Translations under genes and position numbers: made by a program
The notes under the pieces: model-generated
Databases searched by the model: none
Seen by the model: only the letters and a program-made list of their open reading frames with translations
Told to the model about the DNA's origin: nothing
Source: Streptomyces sp. NBC_00237
GTDB lineage: Bacteria; Actinomycetota; Actinomycetes; Streptomycetales; Streptomycetaceae
Length of the DNA stretch: 64,000 bases
Direction of reading: 5' to 3'
Assembly (NCBI RefSeq): GCF_026342435.1
Contig: NZ_JAPEMT010000001.1
Coordinates: 3,151,133 to 3,215,132, forward strand
Shown: positions 33,300 through 40,541 of the stretch, one piece after another
How the letters are laid out: every line of letters begins with the position of its first letter
Numbering within the stretch: position 1 is the stretch's first letter

Positions 33300-34868
33300 T
33301 CAGCCTTCCGCGGACACCGGGTCCTGGCTGGGCTGCTCGTCGCTGAGCTGCTCGTCGACCGGCACGCAGCGCTCGGGCAGCAGCTCCAGCACGGCCTGCC
33401 GGTGCGCCTCGCCGGTGGCGTCGTCGTACGGGTCGGGGGTGACGGGCACCTGGAGCCGCATCACCTGCCCCGCGCCCAGCCGGGCGTAACCGCGCCCCGG
33501 CGGGACGCCGGGGGTGGGCGTGGTGTGCGGGGGAGCGCCCAGGACGCACGCCACCTCCTCGGGGACGGCGGGCCCGAGCACCGCGCGGGCGCGCGTGTGC
33601 GCGCGCACCGACTCGCTCAGGGTGTCCCAGGTGTCGAACTGCTCCGCCACCACCACGGTGACGTTCGCCGCCCTGCCGTGCCGCAGGGGCACCTGGAGGA
33701 GCTGCTGCGGGTCGGTGCGGCCGTCGGCGGCGGCCAGGTGCCCGAAGACGCTGGGGCGGTCCAGCACGATCCACAGGGGGCGCCGGGTGTCGTCCGGGGT
33801 GGGCTGCCCCGCCTGCCGGGCCCGGTTGGCGGAGACCAGCCGCCGCTCCGTTTCTGCGGCGGCCCACTCCAGACCGGCCAGCGCACCGGACAGACCGCAC
33901 TCGACGGCTAGCACTCCGGTGCGTCCGGTGAAGCAGGCGTACTCGCCGGTGCCGGTGCCCTCCGCGATCAGCACGTCGCCGTCCTGCAGCGCCTGGAGGA
34001 CGATCGAGCGCAGCAGTGTGGTGGTGCCGCTGCCGGGCTGGCCGACGACCAGCAGATGGGGCTCGGTGGAGCGGGGGCCCGTCCGCCAGATCACCGGGGT
34101 GGCGTCGTACGCGTCGTCGCCGGCCTGGACGGGGACGGTGCGCGGAACGGCGTCGGCGTCCGTGAAGCCGAGGACGGTCTCGCCGGGGGCGGTGACGAAG
34201 CGCTGGGCGGCGATCGTCGTGGGGAGCGCGTCCAGCACCGTCATGACGAGCTGGTTGCCCTCCTCGTCCCAGTCGAAGCGGTACTCGCGGCCGCGCCCGG
34301 ACTTCGCACTGAGCAACTGCTCGATACGGGCCCTGGAGGGGGCCTCGCCGTCCGGGAAGTAGGCGGGGTAGCGGATCAGCAGCCGGGACGGGCGGCCGCT
34401 GTCGTCGAACGCGTACTCACTGAAGGACGTGTCCCACTCCCCGCCGTGCGCGAAGAGCGGGTCGGGGTCCTCGGGGACGGAGAAGTACGGCACGAGAGCC
34501 TCGTAGAGGGACTGGAGGCGCTCTGTCTGCTCCGGGGCGGGGCCCGTCTGCACGGGGGCGCGTTCGTGCCCCTTCCAGGCGGCCGCGGCCATCACCGTGA
34601 TCAGGGCGAGCAGCGGCCCGTACGGGATGAGCGCGACCACGAGGACGACGGCGCCCGCCAGGAACAGCGCGGGACCGCGCTTGTCCTTCGGGGTCGCCGA
34701 CCACCTGGCCCGACCTGCCGCGGCGAGCTTGCGCAGGCCGCGGCTGATCGTGATGAGCGGATGGAGCACGTCCGTGGCGCTGTCGGCGGCAGTGCGCGCC
34801 AGCTCGCGGCTGCGGGCCACCGAGGCACTGCTGCTGCTCAGAATGCGGGGGAGGGGACGCCGGGCCAC
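33300..34868 (-). CDS. sffA: SpoIIIE/FtsK-like sporulation protein SffA
   Basis: A 522-residue membrane-anchored ATPase-like protein. Two adjacent hydrophobic segments (about 66-98, ALFLAGAVVLVVALIPYG then LLALITVMAAAAW) precede a cytoplasmic FtsK/SpoIIIE-like domain (about 215-500). The homologue in S. coelicolor is brought to sporulation septa by SmeA and helps chromosome segregation into spores. The P-loop reads GQPGSGTTT (276-284): the usual catalytic lysine is threonine, and the Walker B strand ends LWIVLDRP without a following acidic residue. Hence ATP hydrolysis is doubtful. It lies 39 bases downstream of smeA. Confidence 0.88.
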   Translation of the reverse strand: MARRPLPRILSSSSASVARSRELARTAADSATDVLHPLITISRGLRKLAAAGRARWSATPKDKRGPALFLAGAVVLVVALIPYGPLLALITVMAAAAWKGHERAPVQTGPAPEQTERLQSLYEALVPYFSVPEDPDPLFAHGGEWDTSFSEYAFDDSGRPSRLLIRYPAYFPDGEAPSRARIEQLLSAKSGRGREYRFDWDEEGNQLVMTVLDALPTTIAAQRFVTAPGETVLGFTDADAVPRTVPVQAGDDAYDATPVIWRTGPRSTEPHLLVVGQPGSGTTTLLRSIVLQALQDGDVLIAEGTGTGEYACFTGRTGVLAVECGLSGALAGLEWAAAETERRLVSANRARQAGQPTPDDTRRPLWIVLDRPSVFGHLAAADGRTDPQQLLQVPLRHGRAANVTVVVAEQFDTWDTLSESVRAHTRARAVLGPAVPEEVACVLGAPPHTTPTPGVPPGRGYARLGAGQVMRLQVPVTPDPYDDATGEAHRQAVLELLPERCVPVDEQLSDEQPSQDPVSAEG

Positions 34869-34907
34869 GTCGGACTCCTGGAGTGGGAAGAGTGGATGGA
34901 CGCGGGG

Positions 34908-35102
34908 TCAGAACTTGATCCCGCCCAAGAGGCTGGCGAGGCTCGCTCCTCCGGCCTTGATGCTCGGGGCGATGGCTGTTCCCGCGAGGTAGAAGCCGAA
35001 GAGTGCGCAGACCAGGGCGTGCGACGCCTTGAGTCCGTCCTTCCGGAAGAACAGGAAGACGATGATGCCGAGCAGCACGACACCGGAGATGGACAGGATC
35101 AT
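34908..35102 (-). CDS. smeA: Small sporulation membrane protein SmeA
   Basis: A 64-residue protein with two hydrophobic helices (ISGVVLLGIIVFLFF at 4-18 and SHALVCALFGFYLAGTAIA at 27-45) separated by a charged turn RKDGLKA. It matches SmeA, which in S. coelicolor localises to sporulation septa and recruits SffA; deletion disturbs spore chromosome segregation. AGGAGAATCCTC precedes the ATG. The 256 bases upstream contain an unusually AT-rich patch (about 35150-35215), likely the developmental promoter, but I cannot assign a sigma factor. Confidence 0.88.
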   Translation of the reverse strand: MILSISGVVLLGIIVFLFFRKDGLKASHALVCALFGFYLAGTAIAPSIKAGGASLASLLGGIKF

Positions 35103-35358
35103 GAGGATTCTCCTGGTTGGTGGGGACAGTCACCATGAGTTCTTCCAGGCTCACAGAAAGTATCTATGCCGCAAATCGTGCGATCGGGTTAATTTTCGTC
35201 TTTTTCACTGGACCGGCCGAGCCCGCCGCCCTCGTAGTGATCTTTGCCGTAAGGAGTCCGGGTCATGTCGCGACGGGGGCAGTACCCTGTCGATTCACTC
35301 GTACGGCTCTCCTGCCGTGCGTCCCAGGTCACCGCATGTGAAAGGCAGGCAGTCCGCG

Positions 35359-35751
35359 ATGAGCGAAGCAGTGGACCCCGAGGTCGTCGAGCTGGCGGGC
35401 AAGATCTTCGACCTCGCCCGGCAGGGCGACGCCGAGGCGCTCGCCGCCTACGTCGACGCGGGCGTTTCGCCGAACCTCACCAACGAGAACGGCCAGACGC
35501 TGGTGATGCTCGCCGCGTACCACGGGCACGCCGGTGCGGTGGAGGCCCTGCTGGCCCGTGGGGCGGACGCGAACCGGGCGAACGACCGGGGGCAGACACC
35601 GCTCGCCGGGGCCGTCTTCAAGGGTGAGGACGCCGTCGTACGGGTACTCGTCGCGGGCGGGGCCGATCCGGCGGCGGGAACGCCCTCCGCGGTCGACACC
35701 GCCCGGATGTTCGACAAGAAGGACCTGCTGGAGCTGTTCGGCGCGCAGTGA
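35359..35751 (+). CDS. Small ankyrin-repeat protein
   Basis: A 130-residue protein made of three ankyrin-type repeats: ADAEALAAYVDAGVSPNLTNENGQTLVML, HAGAVEALLARGADANRANDRGQTPL and EDAVVRVLVAGGADPAAG. It is probably a cytoplasmic protein-binding module; the partner is unknown. The ATG at 35359 follows AAAGGCAGGC. It is divergent from smeA. The 283 bases downstream, to the HEAT-repeat gene, show no clear gene or hairpin. Confidence 0.85.
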   Translation: MSEAVDPEVVELAGKIFDLARQGDAEALAAYVDAGVSPNLTNENGQTLVMLAAYHGHAGAVEALLARGADANRANDRGQTPLAGAVFKGEDAVVRVLVAGGADPAAGTPSAVDTARMFDKKDLLELFGAQ

Positions 35752-36034
35752 GCGGTTCCTGGTGAGGGAGTCCCGGGGGACGTCGTAAATGTGGTCGCGG
35801 TGGCGAAATCGCTGGGCCATCATGACGACGGATTCACAAACACCAGGTGCGGGGGGAAGTCGCCGCATTACGGATATGTGGAACGGGCCCACTCGGGGCC
35901 ACCGATCGAGAGGCAGAGGAAGATGGTCATCACCAAGCGAAAGACTGTGACGGGCGGCCGGGCATGTTGGCGCACCGCGTAGGAACGGCACGTTTCCCCG
36001 GTTGCGTCGACAGCTTGATGTGAGGCCCTTTCCC

Positions 36035-37453
36035 ATGTTCGAACCAGTCATAGCGCCGAGCGGCACCCTGCTCGGCCTCCTGCAAAGGGGCAGGGGTGAC
36101 GGCACGCTGCACGCGCTCGCCGCACCCCGCCCGGAAGCCCTCGCGGCCCTCAACCACTGCGTGCTGAGCGACCCCCGCCACGACTGGCAGGTCGAGAACC
36201 GCTCGCTCTACTACGCCCGTCTCTACCTCGACCTCGACGGCAGCCTCGACGAGATCGAGCGCCACCTCTTCGACGTCGAGGACGTCCTCGACACGGAGGA
36301 GAACCGCACCGGGCTCGCGCTCGCCGTCCTGGGGCACCTCGCCTCGTACGGCAGGGACGACGCCCTGGCGCTCCTTCGTACGTACGCCAGGACAGGTGCC
36401 AACTGGACCTGGGCGCTCGACGAGCTCGCCCTGCGCGACGACGACAGCGGGCTGCGCTCGCTGGCGGGCCCCGTGCTCGCCCGGTTCGCCGCGACGCCCG
36501 AGGGCGACGCGGAACTCGCCGCTGCCGTCCGTGACGCCTTCGAGCCCCGGCCCTGGCGCCTGTGGGCCGAGGATCCGCGCGAGGCCGTCGGCGGCCGGGT
36601 CCGCGCGGCACAGGAACAGGGGTCCTTCGACCGATGGCAGCGCCAGATGCGCCCTGCCGGGCCTCGCCCCGAGTGGGGTGTCGAAGCCGTCTTCGAGTGG
36701 GCCCAACAGGGCCTGGAGCGCGGGGCCGTGCTGCACGTGCCCGCCGCCCGGTGCCTGACCGCGGTCGCCGGACCCGAGGATCGTTCAACGATCCTCAGGG
36801 CGGCGCGCGAGGGCTCCGACGGGGCGCGCTGCACCGCACTGCACTACCTGGCCCAGGCGCGGGACCCCGCCGTGCTCGACCTGATCGAAGCGGCCGCCGT
36901 GAGCCCCTCGCGGACCGTCGCCGAAGCCGCCGTCGCCGCCTTCGAGCGGATGTGCGGCCCCGAGGCGGTGGACCGGGCCCGCGGCTGGGTGCACCGGCCG
37001 GACGCCCTGGGAGCCTCCGCCGCGGGCGTGCTGTCCTGCCGGGGCGGCGCACAGGACGCCCCCCTCGTCCTCGGCGCCCTGCGCGAGGCCGTGCGGTCCG
37101 AAGGACCCGACGCCCCCGTGCTGTGGACCCTGGTCGACGGAGCCGGACGGCTCGGCATCTGTGCCGCCGCCCCCGTACTGCGCCACATCTACCGAGAGAC
37201 CGCCTCCTCCCACTTGCGGCAGCGCGCGGCAGGCGCCCTGGCCGCCACCGATCCGTCCTTCGCCTCCGGCTTCGCCGTCGAGTGCCTGTGGGACTGCGAG
37301 GAGACGACGCGGGAAGTCGCCGCCCGGCACGCGGAGACCGCCGACGCGCGGGTCGCCGACCGGCTGCGGCGACTGGCCGCCGATCCGGCCGAAGAGGCCG
37401 AGGTGCAGACCGCCGTACGGAGCCGGATAGGGCCCGACGCGACGGCGGTGTGA
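36035..37453 (+). CDS. HEAT-repeat protein
   Basis: A 472-residue, almost wholly helical protein rich in Ala, Leu, Arg and Glu. The second half shows helix pairs of HEAT/PBS-lyase type (STILRAAREGSDGARCTALHYLAQARDPAVLDLIEAAA, HLRQRAAGALAATDPSFASGF, EVAARHAETADARVADRLRRLA). It is likely a scaffold. ATG 36035 has a poor ribosome-binding site; a TTG start at 36002 in the same frame would add 11 residues. It precedes the condensin-like operon by 402 bases and ends in a strong hairpin, so it is a separate unit. Confidence 0.78.
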   Translation: MFEPVIAPSGTLLGLLQRGRGDGTLHALAAPRPEALAALNHCVLSDPRHDWQVENRSLYYARLYLDLDGSLDEIERHLFDVEDVLDTEENRTGLALAVLGHLASYGRDDALALLRTYARTGANWTWALDELALRDDDSGLRSLAGPVLARFAATPEGDAELAAAVRDAFEPRPWRLWAEDPREAVGGRVRAAQEQGSFDRWQRQMRPAGPRPEWGVEAVFEWAQQGLERGAVLHVPAARCLTAVAGPEDRSTILRAAREGSDGARCTALHYLAQARDPAVLDLIEAAAVSPSRTVAEAAVAAFERMCGPEAVDRARGWVHRPDALGASAAGVLSCRGGAQDAPLVLGALREAVRSEGPDAPVLWTLVDGAGRLGICAAAPVLRHIYRETASSHLRQRAAGALAATDPSFASGFAVECLWDCEETTREVAARHAETADARVADRLRRLAADPAEEAEVQTAVRSRIGPDATAV

Positions 37454-37486
37454 GCGAAGGCCCGCACCACGGCGGGCCGTACGGCG

Positions 37487-37532
37487 GCGAGGGCGGTGCG
37501 CCCGGAGCGAATCCGGAGCCCACCGCCCTCGC
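37487..37532 (+). terminator. Two-tier hairpin terminator after the HEAT-repeat gene
   Basis: GCGAGGGCGGTG (37487-37498) pairs perfectly with CACCGCCCTCGC (37521-37532), and inside the loop CCGGA (37502-37506) pairs with TCCGG (37512-37516). It lies 34 bases after the stop codon. Confidence 0.8.
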
Positions 37533-37842
37533 GGCGTTCCGTACCCATCAAGGGAGTTGGGGGCACTGCGTCGGCGGACACCGGAGTGGGAAGCCTGGCG
37601 GACGACCGCCCGCTGCTGGGCCGCACCAGCGACCGGATGACCGTGGGCGCGCTCGACCTCGGTGACAGCGTCCGCGCCGAGCGGTTGCTCGCGCAGCATC
37701 TCGACGGCGCGCAGGCGAACCTCGTCGGGAGCGGCGACCGGGGGGTCTGAGCGGTCCGCGCCAGGGTCGGTCGCGCGCCCGTCGGACAGGTGTCGCAGGC
37801 GGTCCCATCTGGGCCGTTTCGACCGTTGTCAGTGTGAGGACC
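37533..37842 (-). other. Spacer with coding-like composition but no startable ORF
   Basis: Between the HEAT-gene terminator and the condensin-like operon the minus strand has an open frame whose translation looks protein-like (RWDRLRHLSDGRATD, then APDEVRLRAVEMLREQPLG and VTEVERAHGHPVAGAAQQRA). There is no ATG or GTG before this stretch after the TGA near 37830. It may be a gene remnant or a chance frame. The plus strand has an 84-codon frame (37496-37750) that overlaps the terminator and is less convincing. Confidence 0.3.
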
Positions 37843-37848
37843 TAATCT
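37843..37848 (+). promoter_or_regulatory. Candidate -10 box of a leaderless promoter for the condensin-like operon
   Basis: TAATCT at 37843-37848 lies seven bases before the GTG at 37856, and no ribosome-binding site is present. This arrangement is typical of leaderless transcripts in streptomycetes. A TTCGAC stretch at 37818-37823 could serve as a weak -35 element. Confidence 0.4.
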
Positions 37849-37855
37849 GTGCCAC

Positions 37856-39397
37856 GTGACTTCGCCTGCCTCGACGGATACCACCACGGAATTCGTTCCG
37901 CCCCAGCTCAGCGCGGGGCCGCGCCCCGCCCCGGGCCCGGCCGCCGACGAAGGGCTCGCGCGGCGACTGCGCGCGCTCGCGTGCACCGCGCCGCTGCACG
38001 ACCTCGACGTGCGCAAGGCCAACCTGGCGGGCGAGTACACGGTCTACGCGATGGCCGAGGTCGCCCTCTCCGCGATCGACCTGATCACGCTCAACATGGA
38101 CTTCGACACCGGGGCCGACCACGAGCAGATCGTCTCCCGGCTGCTGCCCCGCGTCGCCGCCCAGGCCCCCCGCCGCCCGGCCGCCGAGCACGAGCGCGTG
38201 GCCCGCTGGGTCCTGGAAAACCTGGTCAACGTCGGCAGCGTCGACCGGGGCTTCCGCGCCGTCTACGGCACCTTCTCCGCCGACGGCGTCTACACCCGCC
38301 GCGACTACGACTTCAAACTCGTCGAGGAGGTCGCCGGATACGGCGGCGGGGTGTTCCTGCGCACCACCGACGAAGCCGTCAACGTCCTGGTCGGCGCCCT
38401 CGACACGGACGTCACCAGCGCCCAGATCGCCGCCGAGGTCAAGCTGGAGGTCCTGATCAACCGGGGCCGCCTCGCCGACGCCCAGCTCGCCGCCGAGCAG
38501 GCCCGCTACCGCACCGTCCAGTACGCCGAGACGCTCCGCCGCACCCTGGAGGCCACCCGGCGCAACGTCCGCGCGGTCGACTGGCTCAACGCCGTACCGG
38601 ACATGATCGCCGAGGCCCTCGACCACGTCGCCGACCGCTACCGGCACGAGAACGCGATCCTCACCAACATCCGCAAGGCCCGCGACGAGTCCGAGGATCC
38701 CGAGCAGAAGCGCCGTGCCGCCGAGCTCGTCGACATCGTCAAGGACTGCATCCGCCGCCACACCCAGCTCCAGTCGAGGCTGCTGGAGGCCGGACCGCTG
38801 TTCCGCGCCGAGCAGGACCGCCAGGCGTTCGCGCCGCTGTCCGCGCACTCCGGGCTCGACCTGTACGGCCAACTGGTCGCTCCGCTGCTGCCGCTGCCCC
38901 TGGAGCGTGCGATCCGCGTCACGGACGCCTTCTTCGCGCACGGCACGGGCCTGCGCACGCCCACCTCGGTGCGCGTGGGCGACCTCGTCGACATACTCCT
39001 CACCCCTTCCGTGGAGCGCGAGCACCTGGGCGCGGAGATGCCCGAGCCCGACCTCATCGCCACCCCGGACGACAGCCGCTTCAGCGAGGAGCAGCTCGCC
39101 GACGCGATGCAGCTCCTCGACCTCCCGCACGACGCCCCCCGCCGTCTCTCGGGCCTCCTCGCCGAGGCCCGCCGCACGGGCGGCCACGACCTGGCCTACC
39201 TCGTCGCCCTGCTGGCGGTGCACGCCGCGAGCCCGCCCGTCGGCACGGCCTACCGCCAGGGCGAAGAACGCCTCCTCTTCGCCGTCGACGACGGCACCCA
39301 GCTCGACGACCCCGACTTCGGCGGCGCCGACCTGATCGTGGGCACCGCCCTCCTCGACACCGCCGGAATGGCCACGGGCCGCGCGGAGGCGTCATGA
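37856..39397 (+). CDS. MukF/MksF (JetA)-like putative kleisin subunit
   Basis: A 513-residue mostly helical protein. An N-terminal region of about 200 residues looks like a winged-helix dimerisation domain (FRAVYGTFSADGVYTRRDYDFKLVEEVAGYGGGVFLRTTDEAVNVL broken by strands), followed by long helices (about 190-330, rich in Glu/Arg/Ala) and a C-terminal mixed domain. I call it the kleisin-like subunit because it heads an operon with a MksE-like small protein and a large SMC-type ATPase in the order of MukFEB, MksFEB and JetABC. That assignment rests on length and order, not on a diagnostic motif. It ends in a four-base ATGA overlap with the next ORF. Confidence 0.6.
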   Translation: MTSPASTDTTTEFVPPQLSAGPRPAPGPAADEGLARRLRALACTAPLHDLDVRKANLAGEYTVYAMAEVALSAIDLITLNMDFDTGADHEQIVSRLLPRVAAQAPRRPAAEHERVARWVLENLVNVGSVDRGFRAVYGTFSADGVYTRRDYDFKLVEEVAGYGGGVFLRTTDEAVNVLVGALDTDVTSAQIAAEVKLEVLINRGRLADAQLAAEQARYRTVQYAETLRRTLEATRRNVRAVDWLNAVPDMIAEALDHVADRYRHENAILTNIRKARDESEDPEQKRRAAELVDIVKDCIRRHTQLQSRLLEAGPLFRAEQDRQAFAPLSAHSGLDLYGQLVAPLLPLPLERAIRVTDAFFAHGTGLRTPTSVRVGDLVDILLTPSVEREHLGAEMPEPDLIATPDDSRFSEEQLADAMQLLDLPHDAPRRLSGLLAEARRTGGHDLAYLVALLAVHAASPPVGTAYRQGEERLLFAVDDGTQLDDPDFGGADLIVGTALLDTAGMATGRAEAS

Positions 39398-39558
39398 CCC
39401 CGGCCGACACCTCGCGCCGCAGCCCCCTCGGCCCCCGCCCGCCCCGACACCGCCCCGTCCCACCCCCGGCCCCCCGCACCCACGAGGGCCCCCGCACCCA
39501 CGAGGGCCCCCGCCCCACCCCCGTAACCCCCACCAAAGCCAAGGAGCACCACCCGTGA
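39394..39558 (+). CDS. 54-residue proline-rich ORF coupled to both neighbours
   Basis: This short ORF begins at ATG 39394 in a four-base overlap with the preceding stop, behind GGAGG at suitable spacing, and ends with a TGA that overlaps the next GTG by four bases (39555-39558). The product starts MTPADTSRRSPLGPRPP and is rich in Pro, Arg and His, with PRTHEG repeated twice from an exact 18-base tandem duplication (39476-39493 and 39494-39511). The ribosome-binding site of the next gene (AAGGAG) lies inside it. It may be a true small subunit or only a translational bridge. Confidence 0.5.
   Translation: MTPADTSRRSPLGPRPPRHRPVPPPAPRTHEGPRTHEGPRPTPVTPTKAKEHHP
39476..39511 (+). repeat. Exact 18-bp tandem repeat inside the proline-rich ORF
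   Basis: The unit GCACCCACGAGGGCCCCC is present twice in direct succession and in frame, giving two PRTHEG-type hexapeptides. Copy number is likely to vary between strains. Confidence 0.8.
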
Positions 39559-40445
39559 GCGACCCCCACGCAGAAGACCCCGCGTGGAGCGGCGACGCCG
39601 TCGAGGCTCCCGCAGCCCCCGCCGCGGTGACCCCCGCCGACGCCTCCGACGCCGCCCGCCTCGTCTCCTTCGGCCTCCAGCCCAAGCTGCTCCCGTCCCG
39701 CGACGCCGAATACGCCGACCTCCTGCGCCGCTACCGCGAGGAAGCCCCCTTCGCGCGCCTCGCCGACGCGGTCGCCACCGGCCTCGGCCTCGTCGTCCTC
39801 GAAGTGTCGACCCGCGCCGGAATGGCCGTCTCCGCCGACGAGGACTCCGTCTTCGCCGTCCGCATGGGCGACTACGCCCGCCGCGCCTCCGCCGAGTCCG
39901 CCGACCGTTTCCTGCACGGCCTCGCCCATCTGGCCGTCGCCGCCATGTCCTTCCCGCGCCCCGAGGACCTCGCCGACGACGGCTACATCGGCCGTCTCAC
40001 CGTCAACGGCGTCGACGCCTTCGTCCGCCAGGCATGCCGCCGCCTCGAAGAGCGCGCGGAAGAAACCGGGGAGAACACCGACCCCGCCACCGACGCCCCC
40101 GGCCTCGAATCCGCCTGGCGCGTCTACTCCCGCCGCAGCGCCACCGGCGCCACCAAGGACGCCCGCCGCCTCGCCGGTTCCACCACCGGCATCGTCGGCA
40201 AGGCCATGGCCTTCCTCACCGACTCCGGCTTCCTCCAGCGCACCGGCGACGAGGCGGGCGGCTCCTACCGCACCACCGCCCGCTACCAGCTCCAGGTCCG
40301 CGACATGGCGGGCGCCGCCGCCATGGCCGAACTCCTGGAACTGGGCGTCGTCCCCGTCACCGACGGCACCGCCAGCCTCGTGCCGGCCGCCGACACCGAC
40401 GACCTCGACCTGCCCGCCGACGCGGGCCTGCCCTTCCACGCGTAG
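39555..40445 (+). CDS. MukE/MksE (JetB)-like putative condensin accessory subunit
   Basis: A 296-residue protein with a disordered Ala/Pro-rich start, then a helical region with two candidate winged-helix units (FARLADAVATGLGLVVLEV followed by SVFAVRMGDYARR, and TGIVGKAMAFLTDSGFLQRT followed by YRTTARYQLQVRDM). Size and place between the kleisin-like and SMC-like genes fit MksE/JetB. The GTG at 39555 has AAGGAG nine bases upstream. The gene ends in an amber TAG (40443-40445), after which the same frame stays open for 29 more codons of (Phe-Arg/Asp-Gln) repeats up to TGA at 40533-40535. Confidence 0.6.
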   Translation: MSDPHAEDPAWSGDAVEAPAAPAAVTPADASDAARLVSFGLQPKLLPSRDAEYADLLRRYREEAPFARLADAVATGLGLVVLEVSTRAGMAVSADEDSVFAVRMGDYARRASAESADRFLHGLAHLAVAAMSFPRPEDLADDGYIGRLTVNGVDAFVRQACRRLEERAEETGENTDPATDAPGLESAWRVYSRRSATGATKDARRLAGSTTGIVGKAMAFLTDSGFLQRTGDEAGGSYRTTARYQLQVRDMAGAAAMAELLELGVVPVTDGTASLVPAADTDDLDLPADAGLPFHA

Positions 40446-40508
40446 TTCCGCCAGTTCGACCAGTTCCGCCAGTTCCGCCAGTTCCAAGAGTTCGACCAGT
40501 TCCGCCGA
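40446..40508 (+). repeat. Seven tandem 9-bp repeats (TTCCGCCAG type)
   Basis: Seven consecutive 9-base units (TTCCGCCAG, TTCGACCAG, TTCCGCCAG, TTCCGCCAG, TTCCAAGAG, TTCGACCAG, TTCCGCCGA) start immediately after the stop codon of the MksE-like gene and keep its reading frame. They occupy most of the gap before the SMC-like gene. Confidence 0.9.
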
Positions 40509-40541
40509 GACGACCGCAGACGTAGAAGAGACTGAGCCGCC

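Noticed and set aside
35791..35982. A 63-codon ORF between the ankyrin and HEAT genes
   Set aside because: There is no ribosome-binding site and no protein-like pattern; it also uses rare codons for this genome.
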